Source: Micromonospora sp. C31
GTDB lineage: Bacteria > Actinomycetota > Actinomycetes > Mycobacteriales > Micromonosporaceae
NCBI RefSeq assembly: GCF_018070575.1
Contig: NZ_JAGPXN010000017.1
Coordinates: forward strand, 62,001 to 126,000
Direction of reading: 5' to 3'
Length of the DNA: 64,000 nucleotides
Below, one piece after another: positions 49,036 to 58,238 of the stretch (the stretch's first letter is position 1; the number at the start of each line of letters is the position of its first letter). Both the position numbers and the translations under genes were made by a program. The notes below the pieces were generated by a model, which was not told the origin of the DNA, did no database searches, and worked only from the letters and a program-made list of their open reading frames with translations.

Positions 49036-50037
49036 TCAGACCGGGTCCGGCACGAACAGTTCCTGCAACCAGCCGGGCACCGCGGACGCGTACCGTGCGC
49101 GGGTCGGGTCGGAGGTCCGTAGGGCGCGGCGCCAGGAGAGCGCCCGGCTGACCCGGGTCACGCGGACGGCCAGGCGGGCCGCCTCGCGCAGCGTCGCCCG
49201 GTCGTGCCCGGCCGACCACGGCTCCAGGTAGGCGTCGCGCAGCCGCACCAGCGCCGGGTCGCCGTCGGGCAGCCCGAACGCGTGCGCGACCGAGTTCAGC
49301 GTCACCAGCAGCGTGCCGAACGGGTGGGCCACCGAGGCGTCCCCCCAGTCGAAGAAGCGGTACCCGTCGCCGGCGACGAAGACGTTGCCGTCGTGCAGGT
49401 CGTCGTGCTGGACGGTCGGCGCGACGCCCGATCCGGCCAGCCGCCGGCAGTCCTCGGCGAAGGCGGAGCGGTGGGCGCACAGCCGCCCGTACGCCTCGGC
49501 GGTGAGCCCGTCCTCCGCCCCGAGCAGCAGCGACTCCTCGTCGCCCAGCAGCGCCCCGAACAGTTCCGGCAGCGCCTCCGGCCGGTGGTCGGGAACGCCG
49601 AGGGCGAGCAGCTCGCCGGCATCGGGCGCGACCGCGCGCTGGAGGTCGGCGTACTCGGGCAGGACCCGCTCCCAGTGGGTCAGCAGGGTGCGGTCGCCGC
49701 CCAGCGCGTCGCGCAGCGTCCGGCCGCCGTCGGGCAGCAGGGACCAGCCCCGGTCGGCGTCCACGGCGACCGGGTCGAGCACCCGGCCGGGGGCGAGCCG
49801 GGTCAACGCGGCCAGCAGCGCGACCTCGTAACGGGTGCCGGGGTTGTTCGCCTTGAACCACACGTCCCCGGCGTCGGTGGGCACCCGCCAGACCAGCGAC
49901 CAGGGCCGGACCCGGGGCTCGACCGGCCCGACCACCCGGCGGCCGTGCCGGCCGAGACGCTCGCCGATCCAGTCGAGGGCGGTGTCCCGCCAGTGCGGGT
50001 CGGCCCAGTCGACGTGCGGCCTGGCGGCGTTGGTCAT
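49036..50037 (-). CDS. APH-family (aminoglycoside phosphotransferase-like) kinase
   Basis: A 333-residue kinase-like protein. The catalytic loop is VQHDDLHDGNVFVAG (HDD...N) and the metal-binding motif is YRFFDWGDASVAHPFG (D of DFG type). An N-lobe with VWFKANNPGTRYEVALLAAL precedes. Such proteins phosphorylate small hydroxylated substrates; antibiotic resistance cannot be assumed from this architecture. The ATG at 50037 (TNAARPHVDWADPHWR) fits the family. It lies alone on the minus strand between the PH-like gene and thiolase, each with its own spacing. Confidence 0.85.
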   Translation of the reverse strand: MTNAARPHVDWADPHWRDTALDWIGERLGRHGRRVVGPVEPRVRPWSLVWRVPTDAGDVWFKANNPGTRYEVALLAALTRLAPGRVLDPVAVDADRGWSLLPDGGRTLRDALGGDRTLLTHWERVLPEYADLQRAVAPDAGELLALGVPDHRPEALPELFGALLGDEESLLLGAEDGLTAEAYGRLCAHRSAFAEDCRRLAGSGVAPTVQHDDLHDGNVFVAGDGYRFFDWGDASVAHPFGTLLVTLNSVAHAFGLPDGDPALVRLRDAYLEPWSAGHDRATLREAARLAVRVTRVSRALSWRRALRTSDPTRARYASAVPGWLQELFVPDPV

Positions 50038-50090
50038 GCCCGGCAACCTAGCCGCCGCCCTCGCCGTCGGGCCAGGGGTTTTCCCGCCCG

Positions 50091-51263
50091 CTACAGCAGC
50101 TCGACGATGGTCGCGTTGGCCATGCCGCCGCCCTCGCACATCGTCTGGAGGCCGTAGCGGATGTCGTTGTCCCGCATGTGGGCGAGCATGGTGGTCATGA
50201 TCCGGGCACCGGAGCCGCCGAGCGGGTGGCCGAGGGCGATCGCGCCGCCGCGCGGGTTGAGCCGCTCCGGGTCCGCCTCGGTCTCCGCCAGCCAGGCCAG
50301 CGGCACCGGCGCGAACGCCTCGTTCACCTCGTACACCCCGATCTCCTCGATGCCCAGGCCCGCGCGGCGCAGCGCCTTCGCGGTGGCCGGGATGGGCGCG
50401 GTGAGCATGGTGACGGGGTCGTCGGCGGCGACGACGGCGGTGTGCACGCGCGCCAGCGGGCGCAGGCCGTGCCGGCTGGCCCATTCGCTGGTGGTTACGG
50501 CGAGCGCCGCCGCGCCGTCGGAGATCTGCGACGCGGAGCCGGCGGTGACGACGCCGTCGGGGCGGAACGGGGTGGCCAGCTCGCCGAGCTTCTCCAGCGT
50601 GGTGTCCCGCCGGATGCCCTCGTCGGCGGCGAACTTGCCGCCGTCGGCCAGGGCGACCGGGGCGATCTCGGCGTCGAAGGCGCCGGCGTCCTGCGCGGCG
50701 GCGGCCTTCTCGTGGCTGGCGAGGGCGAACTCGTCGAGCTGCGCGCGGGAGAGACGCCACCGCTCGGCGATCAGCTCCGCCCCGACGCCCTGGTTGAACG
50801 GCAGCGGCGCGTCGTCGGCGAAGCCCTCGACGCCCCGGTAGCGGTCGCGCAGCTGGTCGCTGAACGGCGAGCCGTCGGCCACGCTGGAGCCCATGGCGAC
50901 CCGGGTCATCGACTCGACGCCGCCGGCGACGACCAGGTCGGCCTGGCCGGAGAGGACGGTGGCGGCGGCGAAGTGCAGGGCCTGCTGGCTGGAGCCGCAC
51001 TGCCGGTCGAGCGTGGTGCCGGGCACCGACTCGGGCCAGCCGGCGGCGAGCACGCCGTTGCGGGCGATGTTCCACGACTGGTCGCCGACCTGGGAGACGC
51101 AGCCCCAGACCACGTCGTCGACCTGCGCCGGGTCGATGCCGGTGCGCTCGGCGAGAGCGCGCAGCACGTGCGCCGAGAGGTCGACCGGGTGCACGGCGGC
51201 CAGGCTGCCCTTGCGCCGCCCCACCGGGGTGCGTACCGCGCCGACGATGACTGCGTCACTCAT
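50091..51263 (-). CDS. acetyl-CoA C-acyltransferase (thiolase)
   Basis: A 390-residue thiolase with all signature motifs: nucleophile C89 in LDRQCGSSQQALHFAAA, NEAFAPVPLAWLAE, GGAIALGHPLGGSGARI with the His, and CEGGGMANA with the second Cys. The family degrades or forms 3-ketoacyl-CoA in fatty acid oxidation or polyketide-like routes. It has typical length and ATG start. It is monocistronic, with no adjacent hydratase or dehydrogenase in the window. Confidence 0.93.
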   Translation of the reverse strand: MSDAVIVGAVRTPVGRRKGSLAAVHPVDLSAHVLRALAERTGIDPAQVDDVVWGCVSQVGDQSWNIARNGVLAAGWPESVPGTTLDRQCGSSQQALHFAAATVLSGQADLVVAGGVESMTRVAMGSSVADGSPFSDQLRDRYRGVEGFADDAPLPFNQGVGAELIAERWRLSRAQLDEFALASHEKAAAAQDAGAFDAEIAPVALADGGKFAADEGIRRDTTLEKLGELATPFRPDGVVTAGSASQISDGAAALAVTTSEWASRHGLRPLARVHTAVVAADDPVTMLTAPIPATAKALRRAGLGIEEIGVYEVNEAFAPVPLAWLAETEADPERLNPRGGAIALGHPLGGSGARIMTTMLAHMRDNDIRYGLQTMCEGGGMANATIVELL

Positions 51264-51351
51264 GACTACTCCCCGGTAACTTGGGCCGGCCCCGATCCTA
51301 CGTCGTCGGCGGTCCGGGCGTCCTCCCCCGGTGCCCTGGCATGCTGAACGG

Positions 51352-51780
51352 ATGCCTCCACACCCGGCCCCGAACCGGCAGTGGCGGGTGCCGCCCGCCC
51401 TGCCGGCGCTCAAGCTGACCGGCGCGGTCGCGCTGCTCGCGCTGGCGCTGCTCCTCGACGGGGGCGACCCGGTCCGGTTGGCGCTGGCCGTCCTCACGGC
51501 CGCGGCACTCGCCGGCTGGGCGGCGCGGGACCTGATCGTGCCGGTCCGGCTCGCGGTGGACCCGGACGGGATCACGGTTGTCCAGGGCTTCGCCGGGCAC
51601 CGGCGGCTGCCCTGGTCGGCCGTCGAGAAGGTCACCGTGGACCGCCGCGCCCGGCGGGGCGTGACCAGCGAGCTGCTGGAGATCGACGCGGGGGAGTCAC
51701 TGCACCTCTTCGGCCGCCACGACCTCGGCACGGATCCCGCCGAGGTCGCCGACGCCCTGCACGAGGCCCGACCGCGCTGA
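51352..51780 (+). CDS. small membrane protein with PH-like (bPH) domain
   Basis: A 142-residue protein. Two close hydrophobic helices (LKLTGAVALLALALLLDGG, ALAVLTAAALAGWAARDLI) precede a soluble PH-like domain with RLAVDPDGITVVQGFAGH, LPWSAVEKVTVDRRARRG and LHLFGRHDLGTDPAEVADAL. This is the layout of the actinobacterial PH (DUF6 bPH-type) membrane proteins found widely in these genomes. Its function is unknown. It is divergent from the thiolase gene and convergent with the rhomboid gene. Confidence 0.78.
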   Translation: MPPHPAPNRQWRVPPALPALKLTGAVALLALALLLDGGDPVRLALAVLTAAALAGWAARDLIVPVRLAVDPDGITVVQGFAGHRRLPWSAVEKVTVDRRARRGVTSELLEIDAGESLHLFGRHDLGTDPAEVADALHEARPR

Positions 51781-51843
51781 GCGGCACCCCGCGCCGCCCC
51801 GGCCCGCCCGCCGTTCGGCGGTGACCGGCCGGGGAGACGGGCG

Positions 51844-52758
51844 TCAGCCGCCGACGATGGCCGCCGTGCGGACCAGGGCCAGGCCGACCAGCACCGCCAC
51901 GATCACCGCACCGCCCGCGAGCTGCACCAGCGACCGCCGCGACCTCGGGGCGTACGCGAACACGAGCGCCAGCAGCCCGCCGATCACCAGGCCGCCCAGG
52001 TGCCCGGGGATCGAGATGCCCGGCACGGTGAACGTGAAGACCAGGTTGATCACCAGGATGGGTAGCACCTGGGAGATGTCCCGCCCCATCTTCCGTTCGA
52101 TGACCACCAGCGCGGCGAACAGGCCGAAGATCGACGTGGAGGCGCCGGCGGTGAGCTGGTTCTCCGCGCTGAACAGGTAGGCGGCGACGTTCCCGCCCAG
52201 CCCGGCGACCAGATAGAGCGCCAGGAAGCGCAGCGGCCCGAGGCTGGCCTCCAGCGACCGGCCGAGCACCCACAGCGCCCACATGTTCAGCAGCAGGTGG
52301 ACCACGCCGTAGTGCAGGAACATCGCGGTGACCAGGCGGTACCACTCGCCCTCGGCGATGCCGCCGACCGTGCCGTCGGGGAAGAGCGCACCGCCGAGCA
52401 CGGAGCCCCAGTCGGTCAGCGGGGTGCTGCCGCCCATCAGGCCGCCGAAGCCGGAGCCGCCGACCGCAGCGTCCCCGCCCCGGTCGGAGGCGATGGAGAG
52501 CAGCATCATCAGCACGTTGAGCGCGATCAGCGCCCTGGTGACGTAGCCGTGCCGGCCGGCGGCACCGCCACCGAAGGCGGTACGCGCCGGCCGCACGCTA
52601 CGACGTCCCTCCGCCACGCACTCCGGGCACTGGAACCCGACCGACGCCTCCCGCATGCAGTCCGGGCAGATCGGCCGGTCGCAGCGGGTGCAGCGGACGT
52701 ACGTCTCCCGGCCGGGGTGCCGGTAGCAGATCGGGGTGGTGGGTGGCGACTCGCTCAC
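51844..52758 (-). CDS. rhomboid-family intramembrane serine protease
   Basis: A 304-residue protein with an N-terminal zinc-binding B-box-like region (CYRHPGRETYVRCTRCDRP, C34, C44, C47) and a six- or seven-helix rhomboid domain. The catalytic Ser is S207 in GASTSIFGL and the catalytic His is H253 in IPGHLGGLVIGG. The HLLLN motif (H154, N158) of helix 2 is present. All catalytic residues are intact. It lies beside the cyclophilin and the coiled membrane-associated gene, an arrangement conserved near the replication origin region of actinobacteria. Confidence 0.9.
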   Translation of the reverse strand: MSESPPTTPICYRHPGRETYVRCTRCDRPICPDCMREASVGFQCPECVAEGRRSVRPARTAFGGGAAGRHGYVTRALIALNVLMMLLSIASDRGGDAAVGGSGFGGLMGGSTPLTDWGSVLGGALFPDGTVGGIAEGEWYRLVTAMFLHYGVVHLLLNMWALWVLGRSLEASLGPLRFLALYLVAGLGGNVAAYLFSAENQLTAGASTSIFGLFAALVVIERKMGRDISQVLPILVINLVFTFTVPGISIPGHLGGLVIGGLLALVFAYAPRSRRSLVQLAGGAVIVAVLVGLALVRTAAIVGG

Positions 52759-52851
52759 CGCACCCGCCCGCCGTCGCGGATCACACGGACCACCAACCGG
52801 GCCCGGCCCTCGGAGCGCTCAGTCATGCCGGCAAAGGTACCTCGGGACCGC

Positions 52852-53382
52852 TCAGGCAGCCGCCCGCTCGATCTCGACCCGCTCGATGACGACGTCCTGA
52901 AGCGGCCGGTCGTTCGGGCCGGTCGGGGTGTTGGCGATCGCGTCGACGACCTTCACGGACTGCTCGTCGGCCACCTTCCCGAAGATGGTGTGCCGGTTGT
53001 TCAGGTGCGGCGTCGGCGACACGGTGATGAAGAACTGCGAGCCGTTGGTGCCCGGCCCGGCGTTCGCCATCGCCAGCAGGTACGGCTGGTCGAAGCGCAG
53101 CTCCGGGTGAAACTCGTCACCGAACTTGTAGCCGGGGCCACCGCGGCCGGTGCCGGTCGGGTCGCCCATCTGGATCATGAAGCCGCCGATCACCCGGTGC
53201 GAGATGGTGCCGTCGTAGTACGGCCCGCTGCCCGGCTGGCCCGTACGCGGGTCGGTGTATTCGCGGTTGCCCTCCGCCAGGTCGACGAAGTTGCGGACGG
53301 TCTTCGGGGCGTGGTTGCCGAAGAGCTCCAGCCGGATCGGGCCAGCGTTGGTGTGCAAGGTGGCGTAGACAGCCTCGGCCAC
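52852..53382 (-). CDS. cyclophilin-type peptidyl-prolyl isomerase
   Basis: A 176-residue cytosolic cyclophilin. It has LELFGNHAPKTVRNFVDLAEG, ISHRVIGGFMIQMGDPTGTG (FMIQGGD-type catalytic block), NAGPGTNGSQFFITVSPTPH and NNRHTIFGKVADE. Catalytic Arg, Phe, Met, Gln and His positions are present. The GTG at 53382 has a weak upstream purine stretch. It is divergent from the coiled membrane-associated gene, and on the same strand as rhomboid with 93 bp between. Confidence 0.93.
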   Translation of the reverse strand: MAEAVYATLHTNAGPIRLELFGNHAPKTVRNFVDLAEGNREYTDPRTGQPGSGPYYDGTISHRVIGGFMIQMGDPTGTGRGGPGYKFGDEFHPELRFDQPYLLAMANAGPGTNGSQFFITVSPTPHLNNRHTIFGKVADEQSVKVVDAIANTPTGPNDRPLQDVVIERVEIERAAA

Positions 53383-53499
53383 GGGTACTCCTCACTCGTT
53401 GGTCAGTTCCATGCGGATCCTCCCATGTGCCCGATCTGGCAGTGCGGAGGCATCCGAAGGTGGAGGATGACGAAGGAACAACTCCCAGGAGGTGGGACC

Positions 53500-54282
53500 G
53501 TGTTTGGAATCGTGCGGCGCAAGACCCAGGGTCAGCTGGCCAAGGTGGAGCTGAACCAGGGACTCGGTCACCTGAGGCAGGCCGCGACGTACGCCGCGAA
53601 GGGTGCCGGCGCCACCGTCGCCCCGCGGGTCCAGGCGGCCCGGGGCGCCGTCGCGCCGACGGCCGTCATCGTGCGCGACCGCGCGTCCAGCGGCCTCGCG
53701 TCCACGGTCGCCGCGCTCGCGCCGCTGGCCCTGGCCGTCCGCAAGGCGCAGGCCGAGGCGGCCGGCAAGGCGGTCACCGGCCGGAAGGCCCTGTCAGCCA
53801 AGCAGGCCGCGGCCGGCAGGAAGGCCAAGGCGAAGAACATGAAGGCTTCCCGGAAGAAGAACTCCCGGCGGGGCGGGTCGATGATGACGGGCCTGCTCGC
53901 GGCCGGCGCGGTGGCCGGGGTCGCCGCGATGGCGGTACGGCGGCGCCGGGAGCAGCAGGAGTGGGCCGAGTACGACCCGACCCGCAAGCTGGAGCCGATG
54001 CGTGACGAGGTGGAGACCATGGAGATCCGTACCCCCGTGACCGACGCCTCGACGACGTCGAGCGGCTCGGGTGTGGCCGGCGGCCCGACCGGCGCCGGCA
54101 GCTCGGCGGTGGCCGGCGGCGACAGCGCCTCCACCACCACCCCGGGCAAGCAGCCGACGGTCCACGCGACGGGCAAGGTCCCGTCGGTGGCCGAGGGGGC
54201 CAAGGACACCTCGGGCCGTCCGGCGGACGACCTGACCGAGGCCCTCGGCAAGGGCGGCGCCAAGACCAACGGCCGCCGCTGA
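53500..54282 (+). CDS. membrane-associated protein, CwsA/DUF5324-position gene
   Basis: A 260-residue protein. The N-terminal 130 residues are basic, Ala-rich and helical with Lys-rich repeats (AGRKAKAKNMKASRKKNSRR). A membrane segment follows (MTGLLAAGAVAGVAAMAV), then RRRREQQEWAEYDPTRKL and a Thr/Ser/Gly-rich tail. Beside cyclophilin and rhomboid, this slot in other actinobacteria holds DUF5324/CwsA-like cell-division or cell-wall proteins. That assignment is by position, not proof. The GTG at 53500 is chosen because AGGAGGTGG lies 5-7 nt upstream; the longer frame from ATG 53467 lacks such a site. Confidence 0.75.
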   Translation: MFGIVRRKTQGQLAKVELNQGLGHLRQAATYAAKGAGATVAPRVQAARGAVAPTAVIVRDRASSGLASTVAALAPLALAVRKAQAEAAGKAVTGRKALSAKQAAAGRKAKAKNMKASRKKNSRRGGSMMTGLLAAGAVAGVAAMAVRRRREQQEWAEYDPTRKLEPMRDEVETMEIRTPVTDASTTSSGSGVAGGPTGAGSSAVAGGDSASTTTPGKQPTVHATGKVPSVAEGAKDTSGRPADDLTEALGKGGAKTNGRR

Positions 54283-54298
54283 CCCCCTGTCGGTAGTC

Positions 54299-54353
54299 GG
54301 AAAGCGCCGGCGCAGCGGCTCCCGCCGCCCCGCCGGCGCTTCCGCGTCCGGCG
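54299..54353. terminator. strong hairpin between convergent genes
   Basis: GGAAAGCGCCGGCG at 54299-54312 pairs with CGCCGGCGCTTCC at 54341-54353 (one bulge). It lies 17 bp after the membrane-associated gene and 90 bp before the end of convergent corA, so it may terminate both. Confidence 0.75.
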
Positions 54354-54443
54354 CGAGCCGCGGGGTCAGGCGGCGCCGGGTGCGGTGAGGACAGGCGACG
54401 GCGGGTCCTGCGTCCGGTGGGGCCGCGTGTCAGGCTCGGGCCG

Positions 54444-55592
54444 TCAGAGCCAGCCGTTGCGGCGGAACCAGCGGTAGAGGGCCAGCGAGATCGCGAGCAT
54501 CAGGGCGAGCACGACGGGATAGCCGTACGTCATCCGCAGCTCCGGCATGACGTCGAAGTTCATCCCGTAGATGCCGGCGATGGCGGTCCAGACGGCGGCG
54601 ATGGCGGCCCACGCCGCGATCTTGCGCATGTCGTTGTTCTGGTCGACCGTGACCTGGGCCAGCCGCGCCTGGAGGATCGAGTTGAGCAGGTCGTCGTAGG
54701 AGTTGACCTGCTCGACGGTGCGGCTGAGGTGGTCCTGCACGTCGCGGAAGTAGCGGCGGATCTCCTTCGGCACGTCGCGGTTGATCTGCGCGGTGAGGGT
54801 CAGCAGCGGGCGCTGCAACGGCATCACGGCCCGCTTGAACTCCACCAGTTCCCGCTTCATCTGGTAGATCCGCTGGATCCGGCCGCTGGTCTGGCGGTCG
54901 AACACGTCGGCCTCCAGGATGTCGAGGTCGTCCTCCAGCCGGTCGGCGACCTCCAGGTAGAGGTCCACCACCCGGTCGGTGACCGCGTACGCCACCGCCC
55001 ACGGGCCGTGCAGCAGCAGGTCCTGCTTCGTCTCCAGGTCGGCCCGGACCTCCGCGAGCCGGCAGGCGTCGCCGTGCCGGACGCTGATCAGGAAGTTCGG
55101 GCCGATGAAGAGCATCACCTGGCCGGTCTCCACGACCTCGGAGTGCTCGGTCAGCTCCGCGTGCTCGCAGTAGCGGGCGGTGCGCAGCACCAGGAAGCTG
55201 ACCTCGCCGAACTGCTCCAGCTTGGGGCGCTGCTGCGCCTTCACCGCGTCCTCGACGGCCAGTTCGTGCAGTCCGTACGTGGCGGCGATGGCGGTCATCT
55301 CGGCCAGCTCCGGCTCGTGCAGGCCGAGCCAGACGAAGCCGTTCTCCTCGCGGCGGGCCGCGGCGAGCGCCTCGGCGTACCGCCAGTCGCCGGGCTGCCG
55401 GCGGCCGTCCACGTAGAGCGCGCAGTCGACCACGGGGCTGCGCTGCGGGCCGGCCTGCGCGGAGGCCTGCTGCGGATGGTCGGCGTTGAGCCGGCGGGTC
55501 ATCGCCCGCACCGGCGCCACCCAGTCCCGGGGCCTGAGGACCCGTCCGCCGTTCGGCGAGGTCGTCCGCCCCTGCTGCCCTCGGTCCGTCAT
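54444..55592 (-). CDS. corA: CorA-type magnesium transporter
   Basis: A 382-residue CorA-family protein. A long N-terminal cytosolic domain with a coiled-coil helix (DRLEDDLDILEADVFDR, IYQMKRELVEFKRAV) is followed by two C-terminal membrane helices. The signature YGMNFDVMPEL lies between them, and the protein ends with RWFRRNGWL. It carries Mg2+ or Co2+ inward as a pentamer. The ATG at 55592 follows GGGGAGGGG and starts the hydrophilic N-terminus. No riboswitch-like leader is evident. Confidence 0.92.
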   Translation of the reverse strand: MTDRGQQGRTTSPNGGRVLRPRDWVAPVRAMTRRLNADHPQQASAQAGPQRSPVVDCALYVDGRRQPGDWRYAEALAAARREENGFVWLGLHEPELAEMTAIAATYGLHELAVEDAVKAQQRPKLEQFGEVSFLVLRTARYCEHAELTEHSEVVETGQVMLFIGPNFLISVRHGDACRLAEVRADLETKQDLLLHGPWAVAYAVTDRVVDLYLEVADRLEDDLDILEADVFDRQTSGRIQRIYQMKRELVEFKRAVMPLQRPLLTLTAQINRDVPKEIRRYFRDVQDHLSRTVEQVNSYDDLLNSILQARLAQVTVDQNNDMRKIAAWAAIAAVWTAIAGIYGMNFDVMPELRMTYGYPVVLALMLAISLALYRWFRRNGWL

Positions 55593-55948
55593 CACGACCC
55601 CTCCCCGCGCGCTGCCGCGGGTGAACAGTACGCCGCCGTCGATGATCACCGCCGGTGACGATCGGCGGGAGGGTGGGGCCGGGTGGGCCGGGTCGCATCA
55701 GGGGGGTGAGGGGACGACGCGGCCCACCCGGCACCCTTTGGGGGGCGGGGGTTGTGCTGGTCGCGCCGCTGCACGTGCCGCCCGTCGGGCTGGCGGGAGC
55801 TCGTCGCCGGTGCGGTGGGGGCCGGCACCGGGCGGTGAGTTCCGCTACACGTGGTGAGTGGCGCTCGCAGCATTGTGGGCCGTGGGCCGCCCCGGCGGGA
55901 GACCCGGGGCTGCCCCGATCGCGCAACTGTCAGAAATCTGACAGAAAT
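55593..55948. other. 356-bp intergenic region, no gene seen
   Basis: Between corA and the aminotransferase gene (both minus strand) there is a GC-rich stretch without a credible coding region. A short inverted TCTGACAG/CTGTCAGA-like element lies close to the aminotransferase stop at about 55927-55944. It should contain the corA promoter. Confidence 0.4.
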
Positions 55949-57043
55949 TCAGCCCCGTACGGCCGCCACGGCCTCCGCCAGGCGACGCACGCCCTCGTCG
56001 ATCCGGTCGGCGGTCACCGCCGAGTACGCCAGCCGCAGCGCGTGCCGGCCGCCGTCGACGACGAAGTCGCTGCCCTTGACCACGGCCACCCCGCGCTCGG
56101 CGGCGGCCGGCGCGAGCCGGTCGACCGCCACGTCCTCGGGCAGCTCGACCCAGAGGAAGTAGCCGCCGTCGGGCTCCACGAAGCGGGCCTCCGGGATGTG
56201 CCGGCGCAGGGACTCGGCCAGCACCCGGGCCCGCTCGCCCAGCGCCGCGCGCACGGTCTCGATGGACCGGTCGATGTCGCCGGAGACGCAGAACTGGTGC
56301 ACGATCGCCTCGGAGACCATGCCCGGCGAGATGTAGAGGCTCGTCGCCTTCTTCGCGATGTCGCCGATCAGGTCGGCCGGGCCGACCAGGTAGCCGACCC
56401 GTACGCCGGGGCAGACCGTCTTGGTGAAGCTGGAGGCGTGCACCACGACGCCGCGGGTGTCCAGCGAGAGCATCGACGGCAGCGCCTCGCCCCGGAACCG
56501 GATGTCGGCGTACGGGTCGTCCTCGAAGATCGTGAACTCGTACTCGGCGGCGAGGTCGAGCAGCTCCCGGCGCTTCTCCAGGCTCAGCGTCACGCCTGCC
56601 GGGTTCTGGTAGTTCGGGATGACGTGCGCCAGCCGGGGACGCACCCCCGACTCGAGCAGCTTGCGCAGTTCGGCGGTGTCGAGCCCGTCCGGCTGGATCG
56701 AGACGCCGTGCAGCTCGCTGCCCATCCGCTGAAGGTTGAGCAGCGTCCGGTCGTACGTCGGGCGCTCCACCACCACCGCGTCGCCGGGGCGGACCAGGTG
56801 GTCGAAGAGGAACGCGTCCGCCTGCAAGGAACCGTTGGTGATCAGCACCTGGTCGGCGGAGACCCCGTGCTTCTCGGCGATCCACCTACGCAGCGGAAGG
56901 TAGCCGACGGAGGTGCCGTAGGCGGTCACCCCGGCGGGATCGGCGTCGAACGCGCGGACGGCGGCGGCCTTCAGCCCCTCGACATCGACGATGTCCAGGG
57001 AGGGAGCGCCACGGGCGAAGGAGATCAGCTGCTCGGCGGTCAT
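55949..57043 (-). CDS. PLP-dependent aminotransferase (fold I, MocR/AAT-like)
   Basis: A 364-residue class I aminotransferase resembling 2-aminoadipate/LysN-type enzymes and MocR catalytic domains without the HTH. It has LISFARGAPSLDIVDVEGL, YGTSVGYLPLRRWIAEKHG, ITNGSLQADAFLFDHLV, HVIPNYQNPAGVTLSLEKR, DDPYADIRF, the Schiff-base Lys in SSFTKTVCPGVRVGYLVGP, and RLAYSAVTADRIDEG. These are the active-site elements of a functional PLP enzyme. The physiological substrate is unknown. The ATG start is clear (TAEQLISFARG). Confidence 0.88.
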   Translation of the reverse strand: MTAEQLISFARGAPSLDIVDVEGLKAAAVRAFDADPAGVTAYGTSVGYLPLRRWIAEKHGVSADQVLITNGSLQADAFLFDHLVRPGDAVVVERPTYDRTLLNLQRMGSELHGVSIQPDGLDTAELRKLLESGVRPRLAHVIPNYQNPAGVTLSLEKRRELLDLAAEYEFTIFEDDPYADIRFRGEALPSMLSLDTRGVVVHASSFTKTVCPGVRVGYLVGPADLIGDIAKKATSLYISPGMVSEAIVHQFCVSGDIDRSIETVRAALGERARVLAESLRRHIPEARFVEPDGGYFLWVELPEDVAVDRLAPAAAERGVAVVKGSDFVVDGGRHALRLAYSAVTADRIDEGVRRLAEAVAAVRG

Positions 57044-57149
57044 GGCTGTTCAGCGTACGGAAGGCGACGGGGTGCGTGCGCCAGGCACGGCGATGTCCGC
57101 ATCCTGAGCCACCGGGACGGGTGACCGGCGTGGACCGGTCGGCGGCAGC

Positions 57150-57608
57150 TCAGACCGGAAGGCCGAGCGGGTCGTGCTGCGCTTCCCGGGAGAGCCCGTC
57201 CACGTGCAGGCCGAGCGCCGCGATGAGCTGCCCCCAGTCGAAGTAGGACCGCCAGGCCGCGATCCGGCCGCGGCGGACCCGGACGACGTCCACCACGTCC
57301 CAGCTCACCACCCGGCCGGTCGGCGCGACGGTGCCGAACGGGGTGTGCAGCACCCCGGTGTGGGTGCCGGTCAGCCGCTGCTCGACGGCCGCGCCGCCGG
57401 CCGTCTGCACCGACCCCAGCGGGTCGACGGCCAGGTCCGGGAAGGCCCCGGTCCAGGTGCGCAGCAGCGCGGGCAACTCGATCGGGCGCACCGTGACGCC
57501 GGGCATGGAGTAGAAGGCGTCGGCCGCGTAGAGGTCCGGCAGCCGGGCCACGTCCCGCCGCAGGAGCATCGCGTACTGCCGTTCGACCAGCCGATCCGCG
57601 CCACGCAT
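57150..57608 (-). CDS. SnoaL-like/NTF2-fold protein
   Basis: A 152-residue protein with the NTF2 pattern: ERQYAMLLRRDVARLPDLYA, DAFYSMPGVTVRPIELPALL, WTGAFPDLAVDPLG, VEQRLTGTHTGVLHTPFG and a final strand VVDVVRVRRGRIAAWRSYFD. These features match SnoaL-like polyketide cyclases and ester-cyclase-like proteins, many of unknown substrate. It is not next to a polyketide synthase. The start ATG is preceded by a GAGGTC-type sequence. Confidence 0.8.
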   Translation of the reverse strand: MRGADRLVERQYAMLLRRDVARLPDLYAADAFYSMPGVTVRPIELPALLRTWTGAFPDLAVDPLGSVQTAGGAAVEQRLTGTHTGVLHTPFGTVAPTGRVVSWDVVDVVRVRRGRIAAWRSYFDWGQLIAALGLHVDGLSREAQHDPLGLPV

Positions 57609-57788
57609 GAGGACCTCCGTCGCGGATCACGGCCCGTCCGCGCCCGCACTGGATCCTTACCCGTCGATCGGCCCGCGACACCATCGCGCGTGCCGGCGTT
57701 CCGGCCGGCCCGGCCGTCGGGGCCGCCCACGGACCGGCGACGAGGCCGGGCGTCGCCGGATCGCGCCACCGCTCGCTACTGTCGTGGC

Positions 57789-58238
57789 GTGTCCACCGAG
57801 CCTCTACGCTGCGCCGGCGCGCTGATCGTCGACGACGAGAGTCGACTCTTCGTCCAGCGACGATCTCCCCAGCGGCGCATCTTTCCCAACTGCTGGGACA
57901 TCGTCGGCGGCCACCTGGAACCGGGTGAGGACTGGATGGACGCGCTGCGCCGGGAGGTGACCGAGGAGACCGGCTGGGCGGTGTCGCACGTGCTCGGCCA
58001 CGTCGGGGAATACCGCTACGTCGCCGACGACGGCCTGGCGCGCGTCGAGCGCGACTGGCTGGTCCGGGTCGACGGCGACCTGGCCCGGCCGACGTTGGAG
58101 GCGGGCAGGCACACCGAGTTCCGTTGGCTCGCCGCCGACGAGCTCGACCTGCTCGACGAGCACCGCGACGTCGACGACGGCCTCATCCGGCGGATCGCGG
58201 CCGAAGGCTTCGCCGCCCTGCGTTCGATCGGTCTGTGA
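57789..58238 (+). CDS. NUDIX hydrolase
   Basis: A 149-residue NUDIX hydrolase with a complete box GHLEPGEDWMDALRREV then TEETGW. The surrounding sequence resembles MutT/IDI-like hydrolases (VQRRSPQRRIFPNCWDIVGG). It is cytosolic and removes a nucleoside diphosphate-linked group; the substrate is not predictable. The GTG at 57789 gives STEPLRCAGALIV. It overlaps the next gene (GTGA at 58235-58238), so the two are translationally coupled. Confidence 0.88.
   Translation: MSTEPLRCAGALIVDDESRLFVQRRSPQRRIFPNCWDIVGGHLEPGEDWMDALRREVTEETGWAVSHVLGHVGEYRYVADDGLARVERDWLVRVDGDLARPTLEAGRHTEFRWLAADELDLLDEHRDVDDGLIRRIAAEGFAALRSIGL

Noticed and set aside
49036..50037. Aminoglycoside resistance gene
   Set aside because: Only the general APH kinase fold is evident; nothing ties it to a particular antibiotic, so the call stays at kinase-family level.
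54360..54443. Mg-sensing riboswitch linked to corA
   Set aside because: This gap lies downstream of corA, and neither this gap nor the true 5' side (55593-55948) shows a conserved M-box-like structure that I can recognise.
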